NCBI GenBank assembly: GCA_028285205.1
Contig: JANQQA010000221.1
Coordinates: 1 to 53,469 of the forward strand
From: Bythopirellula sp.
Lineage (GTDB): Bacteria > Planctomycetota > Planctomycetia > Pirellulales > Lacipirellulaceae
Length of the DNA: 53,469 nt
Direction: 5' to 3'
A model generated the notes under the pieces. It did not search any database and was not told the origin of the DNA. It worked only from the letters and a program-made list of their open reading frames with translations. A program made the translations under genes and the position numbers. Shown here one piece after another: positions 44,221 to 53,469 of the stretch (position 1 is the first letter of the stretch; each line of letters starts with the position of its first letter).

Positions 44221-46011
44221 ATGACCGACCAACCCGCCCTCGAAACGTTTCCCGCCGTTGCCGCCCCGCAGAAGATCTCCTTCCAAGAGATCGTCGAGCT
44301 CGCCCAGACTCAGGGTTTTCTGACCTACGAGCAAGCCAACGACTTCCTGCCCGACGAAGTCGCTGACTCCGACGCGGTCGATCAGCTACTCGACCTAGTC
44401 GATTCACTTGGCATCGACTTTGTCGAAGGCGACCACACCCCACAGCATCCCGAGGTGTTGGAAGCGGCCGACGCCGCCGACAGCGAACGCCTATTCGCTG
44501 ACGAACTGCCCAAGCTGACCGACGACCCGATTCGGATGTATCTGGCACAGATGTGCCGTATTCCGTTGCTCACGCGTGAAGAAGAAATCACGATGGCGAA
44601 AAAGATCGAGCTGTCGCGAAAGCGATTCCGTCGCAACCTGCTGCGATCATTCGCCGCCCTGCAAGCCACCGTCGAAACGCTCGACAAGGTACATTCCGGC
44701 GAGTTGCCTTTCGACCGCACGATCAAAGTCTCGCTGACCGAGCGACTGACGAAGGAACAAATCTCCGCTCGCATGCCCGTTAACCTGCCCACACTGCACC
44801 ACCTGATGCGGGAGCAGCAGCGTGATTTCGCCCTGCTGATACGCAAGAGCGTGTCGTCAGAAGAAAAGCAACAAGCACGGCAGCGGTATCTGACGCGTCG
44901 GCGCAAGATGTTGCAACTGGTGGAAGAACTAAGCCTCCGCACCCGACGTGTGCAGCCACTGATGCGAAAGCTGGAAGAAATCTCGCGCCGGATGGACTTC
45001 CTACAAAATCAGCTGACTCAGCTGCGCAGCGAGAACGCACACCAGACGCGCATTGAGCCGGTTCGTCGAGAGCTGGAAAAGCTGATGACGCAAACGCTCG
45101 AGTCTCCCCGTAGCCTTCGCGAGCGATGTCGCACTTTGCGAGTGCAGCTCACCGAGTTCGATCGTGTAAAACGCGAACTTTCCAGCGGCAACCTCCGCCT
45201 TGTGGTTTCCATCGCGAAGAAGTACCGCAATCGAGGCATGAGCTTCTTGGATCTCATCCAGGAAGGCAATACAGGCCTGATGCGGGCGGTGGACAAGTAC
45301 GAATACCGCCGTGGCTTCAAGTTTTCGACCTACGCCACGTGGTGGATTCGTCAGGCGATCACTCGAGCGATTGCTGATCAGGCGCGGACAATTCGCATTC
45401 CAGTGCACATGATCGACGTGCTCAGCAAGCTGCAACAGACGGCCAAACGCCTGCAGCATGAACTGGGTCGACTGCCAACGCAAGAAGAAACCGCCAAGGC
45501 CGCTGGCATCGATTTGGAAGAAAGTCTGCACGTTATGGACATCGGTCGCACACCGGTGAGCCTGGATCGGCCAATCGGCGAGAGCGAAGACTGCAGCTTC
45601 GGCGAGCTGGTTGAAGACTCAGCCACTGACAACCCATTGAAGCTGGCAAACAACGGCTTTCTGCGTGAGAAGATCGATGAGCTGCTGAAGACGCTCACCT
45701 ACCGCGAGCGCGAAATCGTTCGCTTGCGGTACGGCCTGGCGGACGGCTACTGCTACACTCTGGAGGAAGTTGGTCGCATCTTCAAGGTCACACGCGAACG
45801 TGTACGACAGATTGAAGCTAAGGCCGTGGCCAAGTTGCAGCATCCCGTGCGGAGTGCCGAGCTGTCGGAGTACGTCGCTGACAGTCCCGTACCGGAAGAA
45901 GAAGAAGTTTGGGGTCTGCCACCGGCCGAAGAGAATCTCCAAGAAGACCTCGTGGAAACGATCGAACGCAATATCGATGAGATCGCGGTCGAACGAATGG
46001 CCGCCGCGTAG
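44221..46011 (+). CDS. rpoD: Primary RNA polymerase sigma factor (sigma-70/RpoD)
   Basis: 596 residues from ATG 44221 with AGGAGG 9 bases upstream. Region 1.1-like N-terminus ([19 protein letters not shown]), region 1.2 ([21 protein letters not shown]), then a long charged insert of about 200 residues. Region 2 follows at about 320-395 ([33 protein letters not shown]). Region 3 and region 4 come next, with [20 protein letters not shown] as the -35 recognition helix-turn-helix. A tail of about 45 acidic residues follows region 4.2, which is unusual for RpoD. Recognises standard -35/-10 promoters such as the padR and sucC ones here. Followed by a strong terminator. Confidence 0.96.
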   Translation: MTDQPALETFPAVAAPQKISFQEIVELAQTQGFLTYEQANDFLPDEVADSDAVDQLLDLVDSLGIDFVEGDHTPQHPEVLEAADAADSERLFADELPKLTDDPIRMYLAQMCRIPLLTREEEITMAKKIELSRKRFRRNLLRSFAALQATVETLDKVHSGELPFDRTIKVSLTERLTKEQISARMPVNLPTLHHLMREQQRDFALLIRKSVSSEEKQQARQRYLTRRRKMLQLVEELSLRTRRVQPLMRKLEEISRRMDFLQNQLTQLRSENAHQTRIEPVRRELEKLMTQTLESPRSLRERCRTLRVQLTEFDRVKRELSSGNLRLVVSIAKKYRNRGMSFLDLIQEGNTGLMRAVDKYEYRRGFKFSTYATWWIRQAITRAIADQARTIRIPVHMIDVLSKLQQTAKRLQHELGRLPTQEETAKAAGIDLEESLHVMDIGRTPVSLDRPIGESEDCSFGELVEDSATDNPLKLANNGFLREKIDELLKTLTYREREIVRLRYGLADGYCYTLEEVGRIFKVTRERVRQIEAKAVAKLQHPVRSAELSEYVADSPVPEEEEVWGLPPAEENLQEDLVETIERNIDEIAVERMAAA

Positions 46012-46037
46012 GTGCGATCGACATCGAATGCAACTTC

Positions 46038-46076
46038 AGCCCCCGTCTGTCTGCAGGCGGGGGCTTTCGTTTTTTT
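46038..46076 (+). terminator. Rho-independent terminator after rpoD
   Basis: AGCCCCCGTCTG pairs with CAGGCGGGGGCT (one T-G wobble) to give a 12-bp stem with loop TCTG. It is followed by TTCG and a run of seven T residues, 27 bases after the rpoD stop. Confidence 0.9.
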
Positions 46077-46161
46077 GCGGGCGAAAATCAGCGCCTCCCG
46101 CTATCAGAATTCGCCGCTACAATGGTCCTATCTGAGACCACAGGATACCAGGAGGCAGAAT

Positions 46162-46866
46162 ATGGCCGTATCGACGGCGGTGCTACGGGAACTGCATCGA
46201 ATCCACGTGCAACTGAGCGATCTGCGTGATCGATTGGCGCGAGGCCCGCGTCAGGTACAAGTGCACACCAACAATGTGGCTCAGCAGCAGGCGAAGCTCG
46301 AAGCCGCCCAAGAGACCGTCAAACAGACGAAGATCGCATCGGATCAGAAGCAGCTGGACCTGAAGACCAGCGAGAACAAGATCGAAGATCTGAAGTCGAA
46401 GCTTAACACCTGCAGCAGCAACAAAGAGTATCAAAGCTTGCTCGAACAAATCGCCGCCACAGAGATGGCCAACAGTGTCCTGGCCGACGAAATCTTGGAG
46501 GCGATGGAAAAGGGTGATCAACTGGAGGTTGCGGTCGGGGAGGTGAAGTCGGAGGTCGAAGCAGCCCAGGCCGAACTGACCAAATGCCAGAACAAAGTCA
46601 CCGGCGAGTCGGATGTGATCCGTGCCGACATCGAGCGTTTGGAAGGGGAGTTGGTCGAAGCAGAAAAGTCGCTACCGGCCGACATCAAGCCCGATTATCA
46701 GCGGGTGATCAAGAACAAAGGTGCCGACGGAATGGCGGAAGTTGAGGACCAGGTTTGTCGCGGCTGCGGCAAACAAATCACCCTCAACATGCAGAACGAA
46801 CTGATGCTGTCCAAACCGGTCTTCTGCAAATCATGCGGCAGCCTGCTCTACATGTGCGAGCCGTGA
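46162..46866 (+). CDS. Coiled-coil protein with C4 zinc ribbon
   Basis: 234 residues from ATG 46162, with AGGAGG 6 bases upstream. An uninterrupted heptad-pattern coiled coil (about 5-175) is followed by a C-terminal zinc ribbon with CRGCGKQI and CKSCGSLL (two CxxC pairs). This is the widespread C4-type zinc-ribbon/CT398-like family (zf-RING_7), linked in other bacteria to sigma-factor or flagellar partners, with no settled function. Position between rpoD and greA suggests a link to transcription (inference). Terminated by its own hairpin. Confidence 0.85.
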   Translation: MAVSTAVLRELHRIHVQLSDLRDRLARGPRQVQVHTNNVAQQQAKLEAAQETVKQTKIASDQKQLDLKTSENKIEDLKSKLNTCSSNKEYQSLLEQIAATEMANSVLADEILEAMEKGDQLEVAVGEVKSEVEAAQAELTKCQNKVTGESDVIRADIERLEGELVEAEKSLPADIKPDYQRVIKNKGADGMAEVEDQVCRGCGKQITLNMQNELMLSKPVFCKSCGSLLYMCEP

Positions 46867-46929
46867 GCAAATTCCCGCCGGCCGACCTTTACACGGTTTG
46901 CCGCAACCGACAGAATATCCAGTGGTGCA

Positions 46930-46960
46930 GGGTCTCTCGCAAGGGAGACCCGTTTTGTTT
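46930..46960 (+). terminator. Rho-independent terminator after the zinc-ribbon gene
   Basis: GGGTCTCTC-GCAA-GGGAGACCC: a 9-bp stem (one wobble) closed by a GNRA tetraloop, followed by GTTTTGTTT. It lies 64 bases after the stop, so greA probably has its own promoter. Confidence 0.85.
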
Positions 46961-47033
46961 GGTCGATGCGATTTTGACCGCCATTAAGCGATTCGCAAAG
47001 CGCAATCGCACCCAAGTTGTAGCGAGGTGTCCG

Positions 47034-47516
47034 ATGTCTGAACGTGTTCCCATGACCCGCAAGGGATTCGACAAGCTCAAGGCGGAGCTGGACGACATGG
47101 AAAACGAACAAATGCCCAAGATCGAAAAGCGCATCGCCACCGCGCGCGCCGAAGGCGACCTCAGCGAAAACGCCGAGTACCACGGAGCACGCGAAAGTCA
47201 GGGCATGTTGCAGGCGAAGATCAACATGTTGAAGGACAAACTCGGGCGGGCAGAGATCATCGATGTCGCGACGTTGCCGAAGGACCAGGTCGTGTTCAGC
47301 TCAACGGTCAAAGTCAAAGACCTCGACTTTGGCGACACCGAGGAGTTCACCCTCGTGGGCGCCGGTGACGAAGACTACGATGTCGGTCGGATTCTGATCA
47401 CCAGTCCGCTCGGACAAGGACTGCTCGCCAAGAAGGTTGGAGACATCGCCGAGATCGAAGTTCCCGCCGGAACAAATCGCTTCGAGATCCTCGAAATCCG
47501 TTTCGACGACGAATAA
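47034..47516 (+). CDS. greA: Transcription elongation factor GreA
   Basis: 160 residues from ATG 47034, GAGG 6 bases upstream. N-terminal antiparallel coiled coil ([40 protein letters not shown] with the acidic tip DLSENAEY) and C-terminal FKBP-like domain ([20 protein letters not shown]). Inserts into the RNA polymerase secondary channel and triggers cleavage of backtracked transcripts. Normal length and all key residues present. Confidence 0.96.
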   Translation: MSERVPMTRKGFDKLKAELDDMENEQMPKIEKRIATARAEGDLSENAEYHGARESQGMLQAKINMLKDKLGRAEIIDVATLPKDQVVFSSTVKVKDLDFGDTEEFTLVGAGDEDYDVGRILITSPLGQGLLAKKVGDIAEIEVPAGTNRFEILEIRFDDE

Positions 47517-47551
47517 GCTATGACAAGTTTGCAGTGCGTCGGTTTTTTGCC

Positions 47552-48544
47552 CTAAGCGTTGCGAAACTTATACACGCAGATGTGCTTATACGTTTCGCCT
47601 GGCCGCAACACCGTCGACGGGAAGTCCGGCTGGTTTGGGGCATCTGGGAAGTGCTGCGTCTCGAGACACAGAGCCGATCGCCGGGCATACTTCTTGCCGC
47701 CCTTCCCTAACTGGCCTTCTAGGAAATTCGCCGTGTAGAACTGCACGCCAGGTTGATCGGTCTCGACTTCCATGAGTCGTCGCGATTGCGGATCGAAGAC
47801 TTCCGCAATTCTGCGAAGCTTGCCTGCCTCACCGTTCAACACGTAGTTGTGATCGTAGCCTAACGCCGGCGTGTCGATCAGCTGATCAATCCGCTGTCCG
47901 ATACGCGTTCGCTGACGAAAATCAAAGGGCGTCCCCGTCACGTCGGTCAACTCGCCGATTGGAATCGCCATCTCGTCGGTCGGCGTGTAACGATCCGCAT
48001 CGATCATCACCTCGTGATCGAGAATCGACTGCGCCCCATGTCCCGATAGGTTGAAGTAACTATGGTTCGTCAGGTTAACAATCGTCGGCTTGTCGCTGGT
48101 AGCCGTGTACTCGATGCGTAGCGCGTTTTCGTCATCGAGCGTATACACCACTTCCACGTCGAGTTTACCCGGATAGTCCTCTTCACCATCGGGGCTACTA
48201 TAACGGAATCGGACGCCCTGCTGGATCGGCTCCGCATCCCACATCACCGTGTCCAAGGAATTTTTTAGGCCGCCGTGTAGATGATGCGTTCCGTGATTCG
48301 TCGCGAGTTGGTAACTTTCGCCGTCCAACGAAAACTGACCTTTGGCAAGCCGATTCGCGTGACGGCCAATGGTAGCCCCGAACACCTGATTGTCAGAGGA
48401 TGCATAGCCTGCCTCATCGTCAAACCCAAGCACCACATCGGCCAGCTCACCCCGGTTATCGGGAATGTGGAGCTCCGTAAGCGTGGCCCCGCGAGCGATC
48501 CATTTCGCCACGGAGCCGTGACCATTCGACGCGATGATTTCCAT
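47552..48544 (-). CDS. Aldose 1-epimerase (galactose mutarotase)
   Basis: 330 residues from ATG 48544; a longer frame to 48709 would overlap the divergent kinase and lacks homology. Conserved active-site elements: GTHHLHGGLKN (first His), IVNLTNHSYFNLSGHG (second His) and LCLETQHFPDAPNQP (catalytic Glu). Interconverts the alpha and beta anomers of hexoses in the cytosol; there is no signal peptide. Divergent from a ROK sugar kinase, which fits a hexose-use pair. Confidence 0.92.
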   Translation of the reverse strand: MEIIASNGHGSVAKWIARGATLTELHIPDNRGELADVVLGFDDEAGYASSDNQVFGATIGRHANRLAKGQFSLDGESYQLATNHGTHHLHGGLKNSLDTVMWDAEPIQQGVRFRYSSPDGEEDYPGKLDVEVVYTLDDENALRIEYTATSDKPTIVNLTNHSYFNLSGHGAQSILDHEVMIDADRYTPTDEMAIPIGELTDVTGTPFDFRQRTRIGQRIDQLIDTPALGYDHNYVLNGEAGKLRRIAEVFDPQSRRLMEVETDQPGVQFYTANFLEGQLGKGGKKYARRSALCLETQHFPDAPNQPDFPSTVLRPGETYKHICVYKFRNA

Positions 48545-48702
48545 GCTGTTCCGCAAGGTATAGGGAGAATTCGAACTATACGCCGAGGCCTTTAGAGGCG
48601 TGGCGTTTGAATGTAAGCTAGTATGACGCTGCGGGACGCGGAAAACAAATCGCCAGCTTACAGCCAAAGACTCACGACCAACAGCCCTAGGACTGCCGCA
48701 CA

Positions 48703-49866
48703 GTGACACTCGATACCCTTCCTCAACTCAACATCGACGGCCGCGACGTCTGCCTTCGTATTGGTGTCGACTTGGGCGGCAGCGACATCAAGTTCGGCGC
48801 GACCAACCTCGACGCCGACCTGTTGCTACTTTCTGATTTGGTGAAACTACCGAGTCTCACGCAGGAAGGCCCACAGAAGACTACCAGCCAAATCCTCGCC
48901 GGCATCACCGCAGTGCTGACCGAACTTGGTGCCCGCTGGACTCAGATCGCTGACATCTCGGTGACGGTACCGTGTCCCTGCTCAGCCGATGGCGTAATAC
49001 TGGAAGTCACGAATCTCGGGACGCCCGAAAACAAACACCTATGGGAAATGCCCTTCGGCGACCTGCTCGCCGAGGCCGTTCAAGGCGAGGCCGGTTGCGC
49101 GATTCCCGTGTTCGCTTGCAACGATGCCAATGCCGCTGGACAAGACGACGACTTCCTGCGCTTTGGCCACGAGCCCGATTCGCGAACGAGCGTGTTCATT
49201 ACCACCGGCACCGGCTTGGGTGGTTGCGTGCTCATCGACGGCACCGTCTTCTACGGTATCGGACAGGCGGGCGAGTTGGGTCACCTGAAACTCGCCGTAC
49301 CTGAGATGTACGCAAACCGTTACTCCGCCGATCCGAATCCCGCCTGTGGTTGCGGCGGACAACAATGCGTCGAGACGCGTGCATCGCTCACCGGACTCAT
49401 TCGGCGAGTCACTTGGGCGCTGTCGGACGAGGGAATTGCCCTCATCCGCAACGAACTGAACGCCGAAGGCCGCGAGTTCAATCCCGACACGGTCGCCAAG
49501 CTGCGAGAACTCCACGACGTCGCCCCCAAGCGGGCCGCCTACGAGGTCCGCACTTTCGCCGATCAACATCAGGACGCCTTCTGCCGCTGGCTGCTGGAAG
49601 ACTGGGCGATCATGATCGGTGCGCTGTTCGCTAGTCTCTCGCCAGTGTTGCATCCCAATCTGTTCATCATCGGCGGCGGTCTGACCGAGATGTCTGGACC
49701 CTCACGCGATTGGTTCCTTGGTGTGGTGAAACAAGCCTACAAGAACATCAACACCCAACGCTCCTTCCAGTCGAAGTCCGGCAATTGCGAAATCACCTGG
49801 AGCAAGAGTGCCGACCAAGGTTGGCGGGGCGCAATTCTCATGGGCATGCGAGCCAGCCAGGGCTAA
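48703..49866 (+). CDS. ROK-family sugar kinase (glucokinase-like)
   Basis: 387 residues from GTG 48703 with AGGA about 10 bases upstream. Phosphate loop IGVDLGGSDIKFGATN, catalytic-base region ACNDANAAGQ, FITTGTGLGGCVLI and the ROK zinc site (GHLKLAVPE plus CGCGGQQCVE). No helix-turn-helix, so a kinase and not a repressor. Phosphorylates a hexose with ATP. The segment between GHLK and CGCGG is longer than usual. A clear terminator is not seen downstream. Confidence 0.9.
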   Translation: MTLDTLPQLNIDGRDVCLRIGVDLGGSDIKFGATNLDADLLLLSDLVKLPSLTQEGPQKTTSQILAGITAVLTELGARWTQIADISVTVPCPCSADGVILEVTNLGTPENKHLWEMPFGDLLAEAVQGEAGCAIPVFACNDANAAGQDDDFLRFGHEPDSRTSVFITTGTGLGGCVLIDGTVFYGIGQAGELGHLKLAVPEMYANRYSADPNPACGCGGQQCVETRASLTGLIRRVTWALSDEGIALIRNELNAEGREFNPDTVAKLRELHDVAPKRAAYEVRTFADQHQDAFCRWLLEDWAIMIGALFASLSPVLHPNLFIIGGGLTEMSGPSRDWFLGVVKQAYKNINTQRSFQSKSGNCEITWSKSADQGWRGAILMGMRASQG

Positions 49867-50660
49867 CGCACTCGTCTTGTCGTCAATCGTGCTGCATACT
49901 CAGTTGCGGCTCGGTGACCTTCGTGTGCCGGTTCAATGCGACTTTTGCGCCTCTCAGGCCGCAAACCTGGCAAGGCGAGATCGAAAAACTCTACAAAAAC
50001 AGTGGTAAAACGTTTTGCTGGAGCGAAGTTTTCCAAAAACGCGATTCAATACCGCAAAAGTCCGGCGTTTTGCCCAGCAACGATCACGGCAAACGCTTGT
50101 CGCGAAGTGTTTACTAGCTTCACACCAAGCAAAAGTCACCGACTTTTGCATTTTCAAACTCCAAACCAGATCAGAAAACCTGGCGGCCCGTTTGTCGTAA
50201 AGACCATGCTTGAATCAGTTTAAGTCACAAGTACGCGATGACTTTTGCGCTACATTCCACCGATCGTCGCGCGCAGTACACGCCATAAGATCGACGCCGC
50301 CCAAACGTCGATCGCCCATCACCAGTCGAGGCGATCGGTTCGTCGTCATTCAATTTATCAAAGATCAAGCGGCGAGCTTGCCCAACAGGCGCAATTCTAC
50401 CCGACAGCGTGGCCCAATTTCAGCAACGAAGTTTGGCCAGGTCGTACTTCACACACGCGTGGAATCGATCTGCGCGACAATGAGGTCATGCACGCTCGCC
50501 GTCGGCGCGAACGGGAGAGCCCGAGCGGCGACTATCTGCGTGAGGAGTTTCACTCCGAACGCAGGAAGCGAAATCCCGAAACTGCATCGGCCTCTTTGGC
50601 CGATGCACCTATGTGGCGTGCCGTTTCTGACCGATGAGGGTCACTCCTGGGGCAAACGAT
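49867..50660. other. Noncoding region with TTTTGC/GCAAAA motif cluster and hairpin
   Basis: About 800 bases without a convincing gene; open frames are low-complexity and family-free. The hexamer TTTTGC or its complement occurs at 49943, 50013, 50054, 50068, 50129, 50144 and 50243. Two copies form a perfect 9-bp hairpin GCAAAAGTC-ACC-GACTTTTGC (50129-50149). AAAACGTTTT (50007-50016) is a perfect palindrome. The same hexamer clusters at 1013-1159. Confidence 0.5.
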
Positions 50661-52448
50661 TCACTGCCGTTTGCCACTACACAGAAGCACAAAGCAACCT
50701 GCTCCGAATAGAGCCGATGACGTTGGTTCTGGGACACCAATTGTGGCAACGAATAGGCCGCCGGTGAAATCCGTGAATCCGATCGTTAAAGCAAGTTGCC
50801 CGGCGTTGTTAAAACTGCGAGGTCTCCCATCATTGCCCCGGGAATCGTTGACAAAGGCAACGCCACTAATCGTGCGATACTCTGTGACAAACGGTTCGGG
50901 ATTCACGTCAAACAGGTCACCCTCGCGTGCGACGAGCCTTAAGTTGCCAGCAGTATCGGTCGCAAAGATACCTCTGTCGTTCGAGTTGTCTACGCCTGTG
51001 CCAGATAGGTGTGCGAGGAATGCAATCTGATCTGTGTCATTTAGCACGGGTGTTGCAAAGTCGCTGAAGTATACTCCCGGTTCTGTATCTGGTGCGACAT
51101 CGCCTGTGCGAGCAACTAATTCAAGCGTGTCGCCAAACGCGGAGAAGATTCCTTTGCGATTGTCTGTCTCCACACCTGCCCCAGCTAAGAAGCCTTTGAA
51201 TACCACTCGACCTACGTTGTTTAGAGCAATGTTCGTACTAAAACCAGTGATGTGAACTCCTGATTCTGCACTCGGCAAGGGGGCACCATCGCGAACCAAC
51301 AAATCCAACGAACCATTGGAATCTAAAAACAGGCCCCTACTGAGTTCGCCCGGGCCATTTACAAATGCGTGGAATGCCGACTGCCCGAACTCGTTCCTTG
51401 CAATTCTCGTAATGTTGGAGAATCGGTCGCCAGCCACGGTCGTGGGAGCTTCGTCGCCCCAACGTACCAGCGACGTCACAGAATCTTGGGTTTCAACAAA
51501 GAAGCCCTGCTGGTTTGTGAAATCTACGTCTGAGCCCGCTAACGAGGCTCGGAAAGTGACTTGGCCGAGGTCATTAAGAGTCGGAACATCAAAGCCATCA
51601 TAAGTCGTACCCAATTCAGTCACTGGCGCAGTATCACCACTCCGTGTCACAAATCGTACAGACTCACTAGTCGCAAAAAAGATCCCCCGGTCGTCGGTGC
51701 TGTCTACTCCGGCCCCAGTCAACCCTGCTAAGAACGCCATTTGGCCCAAATCATTCAACACAACCGGAAAGAGGAAGCCAAGATTCACACTGGACTTGGC
51801 ACCTGGTACGAGGTCGCCACTACGAGCGACGAGGTTCAGCTTGCCGTCAGACTCAAGAAAGAACCCACTGCCGTTTGATGTGTCCAAGTGGGTCCCAATC
51901 ATTGTGGCTAAGAATGCAGTTTGACCTTGATTGTTCAGCACCGGGCCACCGAATCCTCCGCCAAAGCTGCTGAAAGTGACGTCTGGCTCAAAGCCGGATA
52001 CGGAGTCGCCCGCTCTTGCAATTAGGTTTACCTTGCCGTCGGAATAACCAAAAATTCCGAAGTCGTTCGTGCGATCCACCCCAGCACCAGCAAGTGTTGC
52101 ATTGAACGCGAGTTGACCCGTTTCATTGAGTACGACATTGAAGAAGCCACGAAAGCTCGTATTCTCCCCAGGAGTAGGGGCTTCATCGCCTGTGAGTAGG
52201 ATAGTCTGGTAGGAGACAAGTTGTGCCTCAAGTTGCTCAGGCAATGTGAATGTGGACACGGTGGCAATCAAACACATCGCGATTAAACGCGGGGTCGCGG
52301 ACTGCCAAATCGAAGGACGGAATGAAGCCTCACTCCGTTGGTGATTTGGGCATTGCGAATAGAGAACTTTGCCGGTAGAAGCCAGCCGAGAACCGAAAGT
52401 TCTAGGACCTCGGCGTAGTACCGAGAACGATACCAAGTACTTTTCCAT
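50661..52448 (-). CDS. PEP-CTERM secreted protein with eight NxxGQxAF-type repeats
   Basis: 595 residues. N-terminal export signal (CLIATVSTFTLPEQLEA at about 58-75 after a hydrophilic leader; AAGG 7 bases before ATG 52448 supports the long form). The body is a tandem array of eight units of about 65 residues, each opening like NDLGQMAFLAGLTGAGVD and closing like GIF...LVARAGD, the choice-of-anchor NxxGxxAF repeat type, probably a beta-propeller-like fold. The C-terminus VPEPTSSALFGAGCF plus hydrophobic residues and a final GKRQ is a PEP-CTERM sorting signal, which directs exosortase processing. No exosortase gene is in the window. Confidence 0.9.
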   Translation of the reverse strand: MEKYLVSFSVLRRGPRTFGSRLASTGKVLYSQCPNHQRSEASFRPSIWQSATPRLIAMCLIATVSTFTLPEQLEAQLVSYQTILLTGDEAPTPGENTSFRGFFNVVLNETGQLAFNATLAGAGVDRTNDFGIFGYSDGKVNLIARAGDSVSGFEPDVTFSSFGGGFGGPVLNNQGQTAFLATMIGTHLDTSNGSGFFLESDGKLNLVARSGDLVPGAKSSVNLGFLFPVVLNDLGQMAFLAGLTGAGVDSTDDRGIFFATSESVRFVTRSGDTAPVTELGTTYDGFDVPTLNDLGQVTFRASLAGSDVDFTNQQGFFVETQDSVTSLVRWGDEAPTTVAGDRFSNITRIARNEFGQSAFHAFVNGPGELSRGLFLDSNGSLDLLVRDGAPLPSAESGVHITGFSTNIALNNVGRVVFKGFLAGAGVETDNRKGIFSAFGDTLELVARTGDVAPDTEPGVYFSDFATPVLNDTDQIAFLAHLSGTGVDNSNDRGIFATDTAGNLRLVAREGDLFDVNPEPFVTEYRTISGVAFVNDSRGNDGRPRSFNNAGQLALTIGFTDFTGGLFVATIGVPEPTSSALFGAGCFVLLCSGKRQ

Positions 52449-52915
52449 TTCACTACCTTCACTAGGAAGGCAATCGCCTATTCCATCATCCCTTGATGAG
52501 ATAGTGTACCAAACTTTCTCCGCTAATTCACTAGTTATTTAGAGCTAGAAAGCAGGCCTGGAGTCTCCAGTTAGTAGCTTCGCCCCGGATGTTTTGCTAC
52601 ATCGGCGCGACGCACCGCAGTCTCAAAACTCCGCCCAAAAACCGGCCGAAGTCATCGTAGGAAGCCGTGTCTGGCCACTTCCACATTTAAGTCAGGAAGC
52701 ATTGCCATTGAGCACAAATGGGCACGATAAGTCGCTTCGGACAAATCGGCCTGTGCGTTTTGGACGATTTGCTAAGTCCCCTCGGCTTCATCGTCCTCGC
52801 GCGGTTTCGGTTCGGAGGTCTGCTTGCTATTTCTAAAGCTCCCTCCCAGCCTCTCCCCCGTTGCGCGGGGGGAGAGGACATGTGGAGAGTTTCGAATCAA
52901 CTCGTTGCGACCTTC
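52449..52915. other. Intergenic region with a REP-like hairpin
   Basis: No supported gene. On the minus strand TGGTACACT (52513-52505) resembles an extended -10 for the PEP-CTERM gene, but no matching -35 is clear. The main structure is the GC-rich hairpin at 52850-52877. Confidence 0.4.
52850..52877. repeat. GC-rich REP-like inverted repeat
   Basis: CCTCTCCCCC (52850-52859) pairs with GGGGGAGAGG (52868-52877) around an 8-base GTTGCGCG loop. It lies 39 bases beyond the RTX gene stop. Lacking a T-run, it is more like a dispersed palindromic repeat than a terminator. A weaker relative (CCTCCC/GGGAGG) ends the RlmM-like gene at 38438-38456. Confidence 0.6.
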
Positions 52916-53469
52916 CTAGAACACAACATCCAGGTCGGGGTCGATTTCCAGCTCGTCACCGGGGCCGTCGATGATGAAATCGACTTCACCGTCGCGGGCG
53001 TCGATTTTGTCGGCGCCGAGGCCGCCGATCAGCAGGTCGTTACCCGCTCCGCCGTGCAATCCGTCTTCGCCGGCTTCTCCGAGCAAGATATCGTTGCCGG
53101 CACCGCCGCCAAGCGAGTCGTTACCAACGCCACCTTGGATGAAATCGTTGCCGCGACCGCCCAGCAGACGATCGTTGCCGGCATTGCCATTGATCCAATC
53201 GTGACCGGCGGCTCCGACGATCGTGTCGTTGCCACGTCCGCCAGCGAGGAAGTCGTTACCGGTGCCACCATGAATGGCATCGGCACCGCGACCGCCAAGG
53301 ATGCGATCGTTGCCCATCATGCCGAGCAGGATGTCATCGCCAAGACCACCGAAGATCGCGTCGTTGCCACGCGAAAGCACCGCATCGACGTTCGCCGCCG
53401 ACAAGCTGTTGGCGTCAGCGACGGCATCGTCACGATCGATCCCACGGAAGATGGCATCGGCGTCAGCGA
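52916..53469 (-). CDS. RTX calcium-binding repeat protein, C-terminal part (5' end outside window)
   Basis: The frame is open to the window edge, giving 184 residues including the C-terminus. At least ten nonapeptide repeats of the type GGxGNDxLxGGxGND (e.g. GGRGNDTIVGAAGHD, GGAGNDLLIGGLGAD) form a parallel beta-roll that folds on binding Ca2+ outside the cell. The tail DGPGDELEIDPDLDVVF is acidic. Such ends occur on type I-secreted or giant surface proteins; no secretion genes are in view. The 5' part, and any LEDR-type N-terminus as in the protein at the other end of the window, is outside. Confidence 0.88.
   Translation of the reverse strand, partial: ADADAIFRGIDRDDAVADANSLSAANVDAVLSRGNDAIFGGLGDDILLGMMGNDRILGGRGADAIHGGTGNDFLAGGRGNDTIVGAAGHDWINGNAGNDRLLGGRGNDFIQGGVGNDSLGGGAGNDILLGEAGEDGLHGGAGNDLLIGGLGADKIDARDGEVDFIIDGPGDELEIDPDLDVVF

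Noticed and set aside
50210..50767. A 185-codon plus-strand frame in the noncoding region
   Set aside because: Composition is Arg/Ser/Thr-rich without family resemblance, and it overlaps the end of the well-supported PEP-CTERM gene.
52916..53469. Regular repeats that could suggest a CRISPR array
   Set aside because: They are in-frame RTX nonapeptide codons without fixed repeat/spacer units.

Overview
The window reads as chromosomal DNA of a marine planctomycete, most likely Pirellulales-like. The evidence is gene content rather than a marker gene: a CxPxR sulfatase; a giant secreted beta-helix protein with the planctomycete N-terminal LEDRRMLA motif; a PEP-CTERM protein; RTX repeats; a complete Na+-translocating NADH:quinone reductase locus; and a sigma-70 factor with a long insert between regions 1.2 and 2. 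I saw no rRNA, tRNA or CRISPR array. Gene starts were chosen from Shine-Dalgarno sites and family lengths, and several TTG or GTG starts are likely.

Layout. 1-844: 5' part of a secreted beta-helix protein (minus strand). 1535-5577: a minus-strand cassette of PadR regulator, orphan permease-prefix membrane protein, secreted duplicated-domain protein and sulfatase, with a good promoter carrying a perfect palindrome. 5839-7140: a small Cys-rich protein and a diguanylate cyclase. 7844-24233: a 14-gene plus-strand surface-polysaccharide cluster (initiating sugar transferase with a degenerate GGDEF-like domain, three soluble glycosyltransferases, flippase, polymerase/ligase, an amino-sugar aminotransferase/dehydrogenase/acyltransferase trio, FAD oxidoreductase, deacetylase, sulfotransferase, a YbhN/AglD-type membrane protein and a GT39-like enzyme). 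24202-31821: nqrABCDEF-apbE-nqrM on the minus strand. 32077-35933: SMUG1-type uracil-DNA glycosylase, sucC, an inserted four-helix-bundle gene bounded by inverted heptamer repeats, sucD, and a HEAT-like protein. 35934-38311: tandem paralogous outer-membrane beta-barrel proteins. 38427-40642: RlmM-like methyltransferase and Aat, separated by a highly structured intergenic region. 40796-47516: HtrA protease, DnaG, RpoD, zinc-ribbon coiled-coil protein and GreA (information-processing block with two clear terminators). 47552-49866: aldose epimerase and ROK sugar kinase, divergent. 49867-53469: a noncoding stretch, a PEP-CTERM repeat protein, and the 3' part of an RTX-repeat protein.

How it fits together. 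The polysaccharide cluster has the parts of a Wzx/Wzy-type pathway for a glycan carrying N-acylated amino sugars, and it may be sulfated. A neighbouring diguanylate cyclase and the RxxD-bearing GGDEF-like domain on the initiating transferase suggest that c-di-GMP may gate its first step (inference). The nqr locus is complete with both maturation factors (ApbE for FMN attachment, NqrM for the iron centre), so the cell probably builds a sodium-motive force.

The strongest candidate for something under-described is the insertion between sucC and sucD (34082-34488). It is a small four-helix-bundle gene bounded by inverted arrays of the 7-bp unit TCAGCNN, and it lies inside an otherwise universally paired operon. 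Two further heptad arrays of a different unit (roughly NWTCCGN) occur at 37014-37048 and 42088-42122.
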